From positions 1 to 64,000 of the forward strand of contig MVGU01001448.1 of assembly GCA_002005505.1 (NCBI GenBank): DNA of 64,000 nt, written 5' to 3'. How positions within the stretch are numbered: position 1 is the first letter of the stretch; every line of letters begins with the position of its first letter. Below, piece after piece: positions 1-10,600 of this stretch. Made by a program: the position numbers and the translations under genes. The DNA comes from Botryococcus braunii (taxonomy: Eukaryota > Chlorophyta > Trebouxiophyceae). The notes under the pieces are model-generated. The model had not been told where the DNA came from. It was given only the letters and a program-made list of their open reading frames with translations, and did not search any database.

Positions 1-1
1 G

Positions 2-1177
2 GCCTCGAGTTGTGACGTCTCTTGCAACATGCCTTGCAGTAGCAACCTCAATAAATCTATCTTAGAACCACATTCAACTGCTCGTGACCTTCGTAATGCA
101 GTCGATTGCTCCAAGCAGTCACTCCGGTTGGGAGATAACTCGCAGTTCAGTCGTGTGTTCGCCTCCAAGTACGAACCCTCTTTTGACATGTCAGCCCCGG
201 GGTCTATTGCAGGGCAACAAATAAATGTGAAGTTAGATACGCAAGCTTCTACGTCATATCTGCCTAGCCATATTGCTGCCAAGGCTGGCGTGTGCCTGGG
301 AACACCGGACAGAACCTTGCAAGCTTCTGTTGCGGATGGACATAAGTTGAATGTGTATGGGATTTATGAATGTGTTTTCCAACTTCAGGGACAAAACCTG
401 AAAGCTTCTTGCATTGTCGCAGACCTTCCAGGAGATATCTTGTATCTTGGTAGAGACTGGCTCACAAATATGGGTGCAAGGCTGGACTTTGTGGATGGTT
501 GTTTCTCGTTGCAAGTCGGCAAAGACAAATTAGTATTTAAAGCTGAAGAGGACTCTCCAGAGACGATCCAAGGCATAGGATCAGTTTTATGTGCTTTGAA
601 CTTGAATGGTCCTAGTGATCTTCATCAACGCTTGTCCTCTGTAAATCCTTTGATTGCTGACCTCCTCCGGGAGTTTGAAGATTTGTTTCCAGAGTCCTTG
701 CCTCCCGGTTTACCTCCATATAGGGGAACCCACCACGTGATTGATCTGGACCCCAACATACCCATCAAGCCAGGCTACACACCACGCCATTCTCCAAAGG
801 AAAAAGCTGCAATTGAGGCTACCATCCTTCAACTGTTGGCTCTGGGCCTGATTGAGGACAGTACCCACCCTTTTTCTGCCCCTGTTTTGTTAGTTGAGAA
901 AAAGGATGGGTCTTTGCGCATGGTGGTGGATTATCGCAAGTTGAACAGTGCCACCATCAAAAATAGCACACCCTTACCTAGGTTAGATGAAACCTTAGAT
1001 GAGCTTGCTGGTGCTAAATACTTTACGTCCTTGGACCTCCATAGTGGGTACCATCAGTTGAGAATTGATGATAGTGATGTCCCAAAAACCTCTTTTAAAA
1101 CTCATATGGCCAATTTCAGTTTAAAGTGTTGCCATTTGGCCTGTCTAACGCTCCAGCCACCTTTCAAACAGCAATGA
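2..1177 (+). pseudogene. F polyprotein, protease and N-terminal RT part
   Basis: The frame is open from base 2, so the protein is truncated by the window edge; the first ATG at 29 is probably internal. A retropepsin-like region lies at about 200-480: the segment DTQAS stands where D-T/S-G-A is expected, and a typical C-terminal LGRDWL follows. The RT fingers and first palm motif (LVEKKDGSLRMVVDYRKLN, FTSLDLHSGYHQ) occupy about 740-1110. The frame is lost at about 1104-1106, where one T is missing compared with the expected T-H-Y-G-Q-F reading; translation then runs out of frame to a stop at 1177. The Gly-to-Gln change in the protease motif is a second likely defect. Confidence 0.88.
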
Positions 1178-3888
1178 ACAGAGTATTTGCCAAGTATCTT
1201 CATAAATTTGTAGTCATCTATCTAGATGACATCATGATATATAGTAAGACCAAAGAGGAACATCTTAAGCATCTGCAACTTGTTTTCCAACTTCTCAGAG
1301 ACAATCGTTTCTATTTGAAACTCTCCAAGTGCTCATTCATGGAAGATTGGACCCTATTTTTAGGATACTATGTGGGGCCCGAGGGCATTAAACCGGATCC
1401 TGCAAAAATTTCTGCTGTCAAAGATTGGCCTATCCCTTCAAATGTTACTGAAGTGCGCGCATTTTTGGGGCTTTGCAATTTCTTCAGGAGATTTGTGCAG
1501 GGCTTCTCTGCACTAGCGCTCCCCCTCGTCAATCTCACCAAGAAGCATGCAGTATTTAGATGGACCATTGCATGCCACGAGGGATTTGAAGGGCTGAAGA
1601 CGGCCCTTACTGAAGCGCCAATTCTCCAAGCGCCTGACCCCTCTCTCCCTTACACTCTTGTCACAGATGCTTCTGGATTTGGGATGGGTGCAGTTTTATT
1701 GCAGAATGACAAACCCATTGCATACTTGTCTAAGCGTTTCTCTGCAGCAGAAATGAACTATTCAGTGTCTGAGCAGGAATTGTGTGCCACCATATATGCG
1801 CTGAAAGCTTGGAGACATTACCTTGAAGGTTGTGACGGTCTTACTATTATCACAGATCATCATCCAAATACTTTCTTTCAAGGCACTCCTGTTCTGAGCA
1901 GGAGGCAAGCAAGGTGGTATGAAACTCTGCAAAGGTTCCACTTCAGCTGGAAGTACGAGCCTGGACACACAAATGTGGCTGATCCCTTGTCAAGATGCTC
2001 TAACCTTTTGAATACTGTTGCGGAGCACAGGCAACACATTCTCGCGGCGTTTACTCGCGCACAGGCCCGAGCTGCGGATCTCGATCATGCAACGCTTTCG
2101 GGACAACAGAGTGGTCCGGTTACTTCCGCGCCATTTGAGAACACCATCTTATTTCAAGATAAGTCTATTTCTCATTCGAAACCGAACTTATCTGTAACGG
2201 TACCCGGTTGTGCGAGTCACCTGCAGTCTAACGACCTGCAAGTTCAGTCCCACCCCACAACGGTAGAATGTGAAGTTTTTTCAAGTGATTTAGGCTTCAG
2301 TATACCAAATGAGTTGAACCAACACCTTTCGGGGAAATTCCGTTCCCACAGCATACATTTTCCAAGTGAGCTGCAACTTCCAGGCCCACCCCTGCTTGAC
2401 AAACTTAAAAGGGCTTATCAGAAAGACCCTAAGTTCTCGATGACCTCTACAACTGATAAATTGAAGTTTCATGATGGATTTTGGTGGAAGACGGTGAAGC
2501 AAGGGCACCAACGCATCGTGGTACCCTGTGACACTGAAGTGAAGTGTGGGCTCATCGCAGAATTTCATGACACACCTTCATATGGGCACATGGGAAGTAA
2601 GAGGACTTTGGAAGTCTTACAGCGCCATTTTACATGGCCAGGCATGGTTGGGGACGTCAAACGTTTCATTTCCAGCTGTGACAGCTGCCAACGCAACAAA
2701 CCCGACACAGCCGGCCCAAAAGGCCTACTCCGGCCTCTTCCAATCCCAGATAAGCCCTGGAATTCACTCTCATTTGATTTTATCACTTGCCTACCACACA
2801 CGAATGATGGTCATAATGCCCTTTTGGTGGTGGTAGACCGTCTCACCAAGATGTGTAGATTGGTCCCTTGTGATTTTCATTGTTCGGCAGAGGATGTAGC
2901 GCGCCTCCTCTCTACTGCTGTGTTCAGCATCTTTGGGGTACCCGAAACACTGATTTCTGATAGGGACCCTCGTTTCACATCCCAGTGGTTTCAAACCTGG
3001 TGTAAATCCATTGGGATCAAACAGTGCATGTCCTCACCTTACCATCCTCAGACGGATGGACAAACCGAACGCATGAATAGGGTAGTGGAAGACATGCTAA
3101 GACACTTTGTGAACCCAAGGGGTTCTGACTGGGACACCTTTCTCCCTGCAGCGCAACTTGCAATCAATAACGCATACCAACACAGCATCAAATCGACACC
3201 CTTCTTTGTCAATTTTGGCAGGCATCCCCGAGTCCCCGGGTCATTAGCAAACGATCTGCCAAGTCCCCCTAGTGCTCCTGGCACTTCTGCCCTGCTAGCC
3301 TCTCATTTGCATGATGCAAACATATTGTTAAAAGCCGCCCAAGACAGAGTTGTCGCTTGGGAGAATGCAAAGAAGCATATTGCTTTAGCACAAGAGGCAC
3401 AGCAAAAACATTACAATAAGGGCAGACGGGACATTTCTTTTGCTGTGGGTGATAAAGTGTTGTTTTCGACCCGAAACGCTGGCCTCAAATCCACACTGTG
3501 CAGAAAATTGCTACCCAAGTGGATTGGCCCTTTCTCAATTGTCAAAGTCATCAGCCCTGTTGCCTACAAGCTCTCCTTTCCATCCCATGTGAAATGGCAC
3601 AATGTTATACATGTATCTTCCTTGCGGAAGTACGTTCCGGGACGGAACCCCCCTCCTCCCTTGCCACTTATCATTGATGGGGAAGTCAATTATGAGGTTG
3701 AGGCCATCTTGGCCCACATGAAAACCGGGAGTAGGAAAGGGAAACCTACTTTCAAATACCTCATCAAATGGGAAAGATATGGCGCAGAGCATAACTCTTG
3801 GGAGCCAGAGAGCAACTTGGTAGGTACTTGTGATAGCCTTTTGTCACCCTACAAACTCTCTCACGGGCTTGATAGCTGGGAGGGGTAG
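1126..3888 (+). pseudogene. F polyprotein, RT palm, RNase H, integrase, chromodomain
   Basis: This is the same polyprotein continued in the next frame; true homology starts at about 1106, and the ATG at 1126 is internal (MLPFGLSNAPATFQ). RT catalytic YLDD lies near 1222, RNase H begins with TDASGFG near 1665, and the integrase zinc-binding HHCC spans about 2566-2700 (CDSCQRNK). The DDE core has D in SFDF near 2775, D in SDRDP near 2960 and E in TDGQTERMNR near 3065. The C-terminal chromodomain (YEVEAILAH, YLIKWERYG, NSWEPESNL) is at about 3690-3830. The frame is intact over 920 codons and every catalytic residue after the frameshift is present. The stop at 3886-3888 is in a normal place for a chromovirus. 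Confidence 0.9.
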
Positions 3889-3965
3889 GGCATCCAAGGG
3901 CATCCGGGAATCCTTACTGGGGACCCTCTCTGTGTGTCTCAAGGATTTGGCAAACGTTGCCGAGT

Positions 3966-4007
<42 letters not shown>

Positions 4008-4493
4008 TGACCTTGGGTTGGCACGTGACCAGGGACATCACGGGACGCCGTCGTTCCTGCAGCACGGACAACCCAGACTCAGCGTGGATCCTGATCAAAT
4101 CCACGCTCGCATGCCCAAATGTGGGGCATAACATGGTTCCCAAGGTGAACCAAGATGGAAGCGCACCATCTTTATTTGGCTCGCAGCACTTCAGGAGATC
4201 ACCCAAATGGGAAATTCCGGACTGAAGTGGGCTGAAGCCCTGGTTGTGTAGTAGTACACCCCAGTAATTTAACCCAGTGTCATGGCAGTAAGGGTCGTTC
4301 CCTTACTGATTTCCCTCGGTGGCTAACTAATTACAGCACCGTGCACGTGAACGTGCCGTGCACGTGTAGACATGTCGCATTCACAAGTCCCTGGCTAGGT
4401 TGTCATGGTATGGGACATGTACAGCTTCAGTCGTACTGCCATTTGTATCCCGTTAGTGCCCATTTCAGGCAGTTACCGAAGGGGGGACGCGAC
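3889..4493 (+). other. F 3' non-coding region
   Basis: About 600 bp lie between the chromodomain stop and the purine tract. No credible gene is visible; the open frames across the A-run are low-complexity artefacts. It holds the 39-base A homopolymer listed separately. Confidence 0.7.
3967..4005 (+). repeat. Homopolymer of 39 A
   Basis: An uninterrupted run of about 39 A lies 78 bp after the polyprotein stop and about 490 bp before the purine tract. It is not at an LTR end, so it is not the element's own poly(A) junction. It could be slippage expansion or the tail of a small retroposed insert; no flanking duplication was recognised. Confidence 0.95.
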
Positions 4494-4508
4494 TTAAGGG
4501 GGGGGAGA
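4494..4508 (+). promoter_or_regulatory. F polypurine tract
   Basis: A purine run (AAGGGGGGGGAGA core) directly precedes TGTAACGG. This is the usual place of the plus-strand primer just upstream of a 3' LTR. Confidence 0.8.
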
Positions 4509-4796
4509 TGTAACGGTCTCCTCGTATTGCTGTAGTCATAGCTTCCGCCTGTGACATGTGGGGATTCTACTCGTTACCCGTTACAAGTGCTCCACCGGCT
4601 CTTGGCGGGATATTCCTGGCTGGCTCCTATGTACCTCCTATCGGGGGGGTACTCGCCCGAGCCTATGGAGGGAAGTAGGGCGCCATGCTATGGCATTGGG
4701 CATTGATTACTGACTCAGAGAGTAATCTTACTTGTAACGAGCTCCGTGTCTCAACTATTATTCCCTTTCTCTTCCCTTGCATTGCTGAGTACTACA
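4509..4796 (+). repeat. LTR of chromovirus F, 288 bp
   Basis: It begins TGTAACGGTCTCC after a polypurine tract and ends ACTACA two bases before a TGGTATCGGCGA primer-binding site. It therefore has a 3'-LTR signature on its left and a 5'-LTR signature on its right. That happens when two element copies share one LTR after recombination. No second copy of this LTR was found in the window. Confidence 0.7.
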
Positions 4797-4798
4797 AG

Positions 4799-4816
4799 TG
4801 GTATCGGCGATTGGTT
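4799..4816 (+). promoter_or_regulatory. tRNA 3'-end type primer-binding site
   Basis: TGGTATCGGCGATTGG begins with the TGG complementary to a tRNA CCA end. The same TGGTATCGGCGA core occurs in the minus-strand elements E (11447-11459) and G (50130-50142), which supports it as a real primer site used by several families here. Confidence 0.75.
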
Positions 4817-5143
4817 TCTGTCCTCGTTTTCGGGTGGGGCGTCCTCTCCCTTCCTACTCTCGGTAGAGGCCAAAAGAGCCGCGTTCTGGTAGAGCACATG
4901 GATGCCACAGGACCTACCTATCCGAGGTGCGCAACTCCAAAGCGGGGGGCTTCCTCTTAAGGGGGGAGGGATGTAACGCGCGGAATGCGTCCCCGTCCGA
5001 ATCGAGTTCATATACGAGGTCTAATTCGATCTCGTACGTCCGATCACGTGCAGCGCTTCTTTTAGGTTTCGATTCCGATCTGAAACCACTGTGGCAGGGC
5101 ACGCCAGGCGAAGGTCCTGGGTTCGATTCCGCTGAGCGCTACA
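4817..5143 (+). mobile_element. Short internal stub, second purine tract and second LTR-like end
   Basis: After the primer site only about 150 bp follow before a second purine tract (4957-4971, TTAAGGGGGGAGGGA) and a new TGTAACGCGCGG start at 4972. The sequence from 4972 to 5143 begins TG and ends CTACA (172 bp), but it is not the same as the LTR at 4509. Just right of it, read on the minus strand, a purine-rich tract (5145-5170) precedes TGTAGCGCTC. The block could therefore instead be the 3' LTR of element E. Its identity is unresolved. Confidence 0.5.
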
Positions 5144-5226
5144 ACTAAGCCCTTCTCCCTCCCCCCGGCGGGCAGCCATGCTGTACCCGCAACAAATAAG
5201 TGCAGGAAAAGATCGCCTCTCCGTGT

Positions 5227-6729
5227 CTAAGTCCGCCTCTTCTTAGGCGCAGTATTCGTAGTTGCTGAGGCATGCGCATTACTTCGCTTCTTAGTACCGT
5301 TGCCTGCCGCCGCGACACCTTGCGTGCGCTTCCTTGTTCCCACCTTCTCATTGAGAGCGCGACCAGCCCAGTACTCCTGGACAACCTCTTGGGCATGTTC
5401 TATTAATCCTGCTTCGGGTTCCCATGAGTTTCGCTCAGGCCCGTAGCCTTTCCATTTAACCAAGTATTCTTTCTTCGGCGCATGGTGCGCAGCCTTCTTC
5501 TCTCGATGCATCAAAATACACTCCACCTCGTATTCCCAATCACCATCAATCCAATCTGGCGGAGGTGAGGGAGCCACATTGACACCCTTATGATATGGCT
5601 TCAACAGCGACACATGAAACACATTGTGAATGGTGTATTCATCAGGCAACTCCAGCCTATATGCAACAGCGCCAATTCTAGCCAAAATCTTGAATGGCCC
5701 AATGAAACGAGGCAAAAACTTCTTGGTGCCAGGATGCTTCCAACGAATATTCTTAGTGGACAAGAGTACTTCTTGCCCAACTTCATACTCAACATGTCTG
5801 CGCCCCTGGTTAGCATAAGTGCGCTGCCTATCTTGTGCCTCAATCAGGTTGCGCTTCGCTAACGCGAGATCATCATGCAACTTTATAGCAAATCTTTTAG
5901 CCGACGGAAAAGTGGTCCCAGAAATCACTGCAAAAGGCTCAATAGGATTCTCCCCATACACCAACCGGAATGGAGTTGTGCGAACGGATTCTTGATAAGC
6001 ATTGTTATAAGCGAATTGTGCGGCTGGCACATGCACATCCCAATCATGTTGTGTAGGACTAACATAATGCCGCAACATGTCTTCCACAATGCGATTCACA
6101 CGCTCAGTTTGGCCATCAGTCTGTGGATGATAAGCCGTTGAAAAGACAGACCTTGTGCCGAAAATTTTAAACAACGCTTTAGTGAAGGCACTCGTGAACA
6201 CCGTTCCGCGATCAGTCAACACCTCTTTAGGCATACCGTGCAGCTTAAACACACGATCCACAAACACATCAGCAAGACCTTCAGCAGACAGCTGATCAGT
6301 TGTTGGGATGAAATGCGCATATTTAGACAGTCTGTCCACAACCACAAGGATAGCATCATTCCCGTTCACCGTTTTGGGTAAGTCAGTAATAAAATCCATG
6401 GAGATGCTTTCCCACCTTCGTGAAGGAATTGGTAGAGGCTGCAGCAGACCAGCTGGCAGTGAGGTATCCACCTTGTTGCGCTGGCACGCATCGCAAACGC
6501 GAAGAAAATCTTCAACACCTTCCCTCAGCTTCGGCCACCAAAAATACCGTTGTATTTTCTCCAACATTTTAGTCCGGCCCACATGGCCTGCCTGTGGCAC
6601 TTCATGGTTTTCTTTGAGAATGGCTTCTTTGAGCTCTTTATCTTTACCATCTGCCATTTCGGGAACATACATTGCTTTTCCACGGAACCAGTAACCATCT
6701 TTAGCGACCAACTTGTCTTTTACGCCCAT
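5227..6729 (-). pseudogene. E polyprotein, integrase and chromodomain part
   Basis: The 500-codon frame opens at 6729 with MGVKDKLVAKDGYWFRGKA, which is internal polyprotein rather than a true start. The integrase zinc finger (H in ENHEVPQAGH, CDACQRNK) is followed by the DDE core: D in SMDFITDLP, D in LTDRGTVF, E in TDGQTERVNR. The chromodomain (EYEVECILMH, YLVKWKGYGPERNSWEPEAGL) lies near the C-terminus, followed by a basic tail rich in K, R, A and T. The upstream part of the polyprotein is in another frame. One extra G in a GGG run at about 6724-6727 explains the shift, because removing it restores the typical D-G-V-K-D reading. All integrase catalytic residues are present. Confidence 0.9.
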
Positions 6730-6936
6730 CCCTTAGAAGATGATCCTTCTCATACGCGGTCCGTATGCGGTGCAACCAGTCTTCCCCCTCGGGGCACCAC
6801 ATGGTGAACCCATCCGGGCACGCGTCGCCCGAGTCACTCGCTGCTCCAGGGACCACCCCACCTAATGGCGGGGCCGGACCGCCTCCAGTGGAACGCGCCC
6901 CCTTGCGCGTAAGTACAGCACACCTAATACGATGAC
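6730..6936 (-). pseudogene. E linker between RNase H and integrase
   Basis: This stretch, read on the minus strand in the frame of the larger gag-pol part, encodes a low-complexity linker ending in a helix-like segment (WLHRIRTAYEKDHLLRDG). It then meets the one-base frameshift before the integrase. It lies between the left TSD of the solo LTR and the integrase frame, and it is the severed continuation of the gag-pol ORF right of 7641. Confidence 0.75.
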
Positions 6937-6941
6937 CTATG

Positions 6942-7635
6942 TGTTGAGTTCTGAACATTATTATTGAATGCCTTGTGCTTTAAGTGATCTTCACGTGTGC
7001 ACTATTAGGATATGGGTCCATTGATAAAATAAGGTACCTTAAGATACAGTAGATTGTGGACGATTTCGAACATAAGGTACAGTCTGATCTAGATTACACG
7101 TTCGTCGAGTGAACTCTTAAGGCTGCCCCACCGGTGTGAATGCCAACTGGTTGTGAAAGATGCTGGGCATTGCCAGATGCTAGTCTTGTCCGACAGTTGT
7201 GCTTTATACTCAGCAGACAGGCGTATGGACTGCAGCTGGAGTAACATTGTATGCTGACGACCTGTCTGCCTCGTACAGGTACGGTGCGGCAGTGTGTGTT
7301 GTGTCATTGTTGCTATTGTGAGAGTGAACAAGCTTAGTGTACCCTGTAGTCACTTAAACAGACAAGGGATAGTGACTGTAGGGAGTATAGGCATGTACTT
7401 GAACGTAGCCGCATAGAGCCTTATCTAGTAAGTGCTTGATCGATGCTTGAGTGCATTACAATGATGTAACGGAACTGGTTGTGAAAGATGCTGGGCATTG
7501 CCAGATGCTAGTCTTGTCCGACAGTTGTGCTTTATACTCAGCAGACAGGCGTATGGACTGCAGCTGGAGTAACATTGTATGCTGACGACCTGTCTGCCTC
7601 GTACAGGGAAAGCCGATTGCCCATAACCTTTTACA
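6942..7635 (+). repeat. Solo copia-type LTR (A-related) with TSD CTATG
   Basis: It begins TGTTGAGTTCTG, ends CCCATAACCTTTTACA and is flanked by CTATG at 6937-6941 and 7636-7640. Both ends match the LTRs of copia A (22940-23607, 43948-44615), but the middle is clearly diverged, so this is a related subfamily. With no internal region it is a solo LTR left by LTR-LTR recombination. Inside are two copies of a block beginning AACTGGTTGTG and ending CTCGTACAG (about 7145-7278 and 7474-7607). The first is followed by GTACGG and the second by GGAAAGCC. The insertion disrupts chromovirus E. Confidence 0.93.
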
Positions 7636-10600
7636 CTATGCCGCGCCCCCCCATCGCGGCCCTACGCTGAACAGAGCCCCTAGGAGTGTGCACCAAAGAA
7701 CTAACGACGAACGCTGGATTCCTACTCAAAGGGTCCGCAACATTAGTACGACCGGGCTCATACTTCCACTCTATAGAGTACATCTGGAGCAACTCCGACC
7801 ACCTGGCTTGCCGAGGGCTCAAAACCGACGTGTTTGCTGCATGATCAGTGACCACTTCAAAGGGTTTCCCAAGGAGATAACATCGCCAATCAGTCAATGC
7901 CATACACACTGCAGCCAACTCTTGCTCGGTGACATGATAATTTCTCTCAGCATCAGAAAATTTCCGGCTCATATAGGCACATGGGCGTCCATTTTGCTCA
8001 AGCACAGCACCAACACCATTCTTTGAGGCATCACACACGACCCGAAACTTAGGCGCATCCGGGGAGAGATCAGGGATTGCCAACACTGGGGCATTTGTGA
8101 TGGCCCACTTCAACCCATCAAAGGCTTTTTGACATGCATCAGTCCACAGCCAAGGGACACCTTTTCGCAATAAGTGATTCAACGGGGCAGCAAGTTGACT
8201 ATACCCCTGCACAAATTTCCGCGAAAAATTGCAGAGGCCCAAAAACTGTCGTACCTCAGTGGCCGTCGTCGGTACGACCCACTTCATCACTGCTGCGACT
8301 TTATCCGGATCAATCTTGATTCCATGCTTCCCCACAATAAAGCCAAGATAGCGTAGTTCAGGCTGACAAAAAGAACACTTCTTTAGCTTCACAAACAATT
8401 TCTCTTCACGTAGGCGCTCGAACACTTTTTGCAAATGCTCTTTATGCTCTTCTTCGGTTCTAGAGAAGATCAAAACATCATCAAGGTATACTACCACAAA
8501 GCCTTCAGCCACAAAGTCATGGAATACGCGATTCATCATACGTTGAAAAGTAGCGGGGGCATTTGTCAAACCGAAGGGTAGAACTTTGAACTCATAATGG
8601 CCAAAAGGGACACGGAAAGCAGTTTTGGGAACATCTTCCTCTTGCAAGCGAATTTGGTGGTAGCCAGAGAGTAAATCAAGACTTGTAAAGCACACAGCAC
8701 CTTGCAGTTTATCAAGCAACTCATCAGTCCGCGGGAGAGGATAACGATCAGGGATAGTAATGCGGTTTAACGCACGATAGTCGATAACCATACGCAACGT
8801 GTCATCCTTTTTCTTCACAAACGGAACAGGGCTGCTAAACGGACTGCAACTTGGTTGAATCAATCCCTGCTCAAGAAGTTCAGCAACCTGTCTCTGTGCT
8901 TCTTGCAACTCAGGTAAAGCTAAACGGTAACTAGGTCGGGATGGAGGAACATGTTCACTATACAATGGGATAGTGTGGAACAGATGTCTGTCAGGAGGTA
9001 GGCCTTCTAATTTCTCAGAAAAGACATCACTGAACTCAGCACGAAGATGTTGACAAATGGGGTGATTCAATCCACTTTTATCAGAAGGGACATCGGCCTT
9101 GTTTGTAGGCCCAAAAGCAGGTTCGAACTCTTTAACATCATAATCATAATCGCTATGCCCTTCGTTACGCGCTTCGTTGCCCTCTTGCCTATCAACATGT
9201 TCATGCCCTTGCTCATCCGAGCGTGTCTCGTTATCATGCCCTTCATTCTTGCTTACCATGCCCACAAACACTGGACAGCCTTGCTTCATACAGCGCGCCA
9301 AATGCCTCGCAGAGATGACAGTGGACTTCTTTCTACCGCTCTTAGCAGTAGCAGAAATGGACTTAACAATCACGCCTCGCCCTCTGTTCCAAAATGTACA
9401 CGTATCTTCCGCTACATCAATCTTGGCCTTATAGCGCTTAAGGAAATCCATGCCCAACAAGACATCACAGTCACCAGCCAATTTTGGTAGCACATAGTAA
9501 GTATGCACACAAGGCAAAGACTTGAAAACTGTTCTCAACTTCACTTGATGCACCACTTTTGCAATGTCACCCGTGGCCACTTCCACTTCCAATTCATCCA
9601 CTTGTTGCGGGGTTATGTTCACTTTCTTCAGAAATTCTGCCGAGATGAATGAGAGTTCTCCCCCGGTATCAACTGCACAATCAGCGGTTGCCCCTGCAAC
9701 CATACCGCGCAAGACCATTTGCGCTTCGGGGTGTTCTTTTCTCACCATTGATATACTGGGCCTCTTCTTGTCATACCACACTTCAAAAGACCATGGGGCC
9801 ACAATTCTCTCTTCCCCATGCGCACTTTTCAAAGCTACACTTTCGTTGCGCCTCCCCTCCATAATTCTCTCTTTCCTTTTTAAAAGGGGAGCAACACTTA
9901 CTGCCTTAGCAACTCGTTTGGGCAAAACAAAATAAGCGCCAATCTGACGGGCATTCTTCTTCAGGGCATTATACTCGGAGAGCACTTCATGGGCTTTTTC
10001 GGGCTTAAGCACGAACGCATACACATGACCATCTTGCAGGTTCACTTTGGGGGTATCTTCACAAACAAGGATTTCAATTCCAGGTCCCCATTCCAAACAA
10101 ACATGAGCAGCCACAAGTTTTGAGAAAGATAAGTCTTCATACCAGCCAAAGCGTCCACGCCCACGAGATGATCCACGCCCACTCGGTGCATTGCCGCGAC
10201 CAGAATTTGGGGAACCGGCGTGATGTGCTGGGGCTTGCGGTACCTGGGCTTGCGGTACCTGCGCAGATCCTTGCGAGAACCGGGGAGTCATAGGGCACTC
10301 GGACTGCTTGTGGCCAGGGAGGCCACACCCATAACAAGTGAGCGGCATGGACTGGGATGGAAAAGACCCATGATGAAAACCGGGGACATGGCGATGATGC
10401 GAGCGATCACCGCGATCAAAACCGCGACCACGAGCACGAAACCCACGAGCCTTAAACACACCGCGCGGACGACCAAACCCACGATAAGCATGGTGATTCG
10501 AAGGAAACATATCGGAACCGCGCGAACGAAACCCTTCAGCGACAGTATCATCGAGCCCATGAGCGATCTGGTAGAGCTCCATATACGAATCGAAAGCACG

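Larger units (their letters stand above)
1..4796 (+). mobile_element. Ty3/gypsy chromovirus F, left end outside window
   Basis: A plus-strand gypsy element enters from the left edge. In order it shows a retropepsin-like domain, RT, RNase H, integrase and a C-terminal chromodomain, then about 600 bp of non-coding sequence, a purine tract and an LTR beginning TGTAACGG. A chromodomain after the integrase defines chromoviruses, which use it to target chromatin on integration. Gag and the 5' LTR lie outside the window, so age and target-site duplication cannot be judged. The polyprotein is broken by a one-base deletion in RT, so this copy is not autonomous as it stands. Confidence 0.9.

Noticed and set aside
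3967..4005. Poly(A) run as the end of a processed pseudogene or the F transcript
   Set aside because: The run lies inside the element before the purine tract and LTR, and I found no flanking duplication or gene-like sequence to its left.
5090..5143. tRNA-like sequence with a GGTTCGATTCC B box
   Set aside because: The putative T-stem does not pair, there is no A box, anticodon stem or acceptor stem in register, and the block lies within an LTR-like end.
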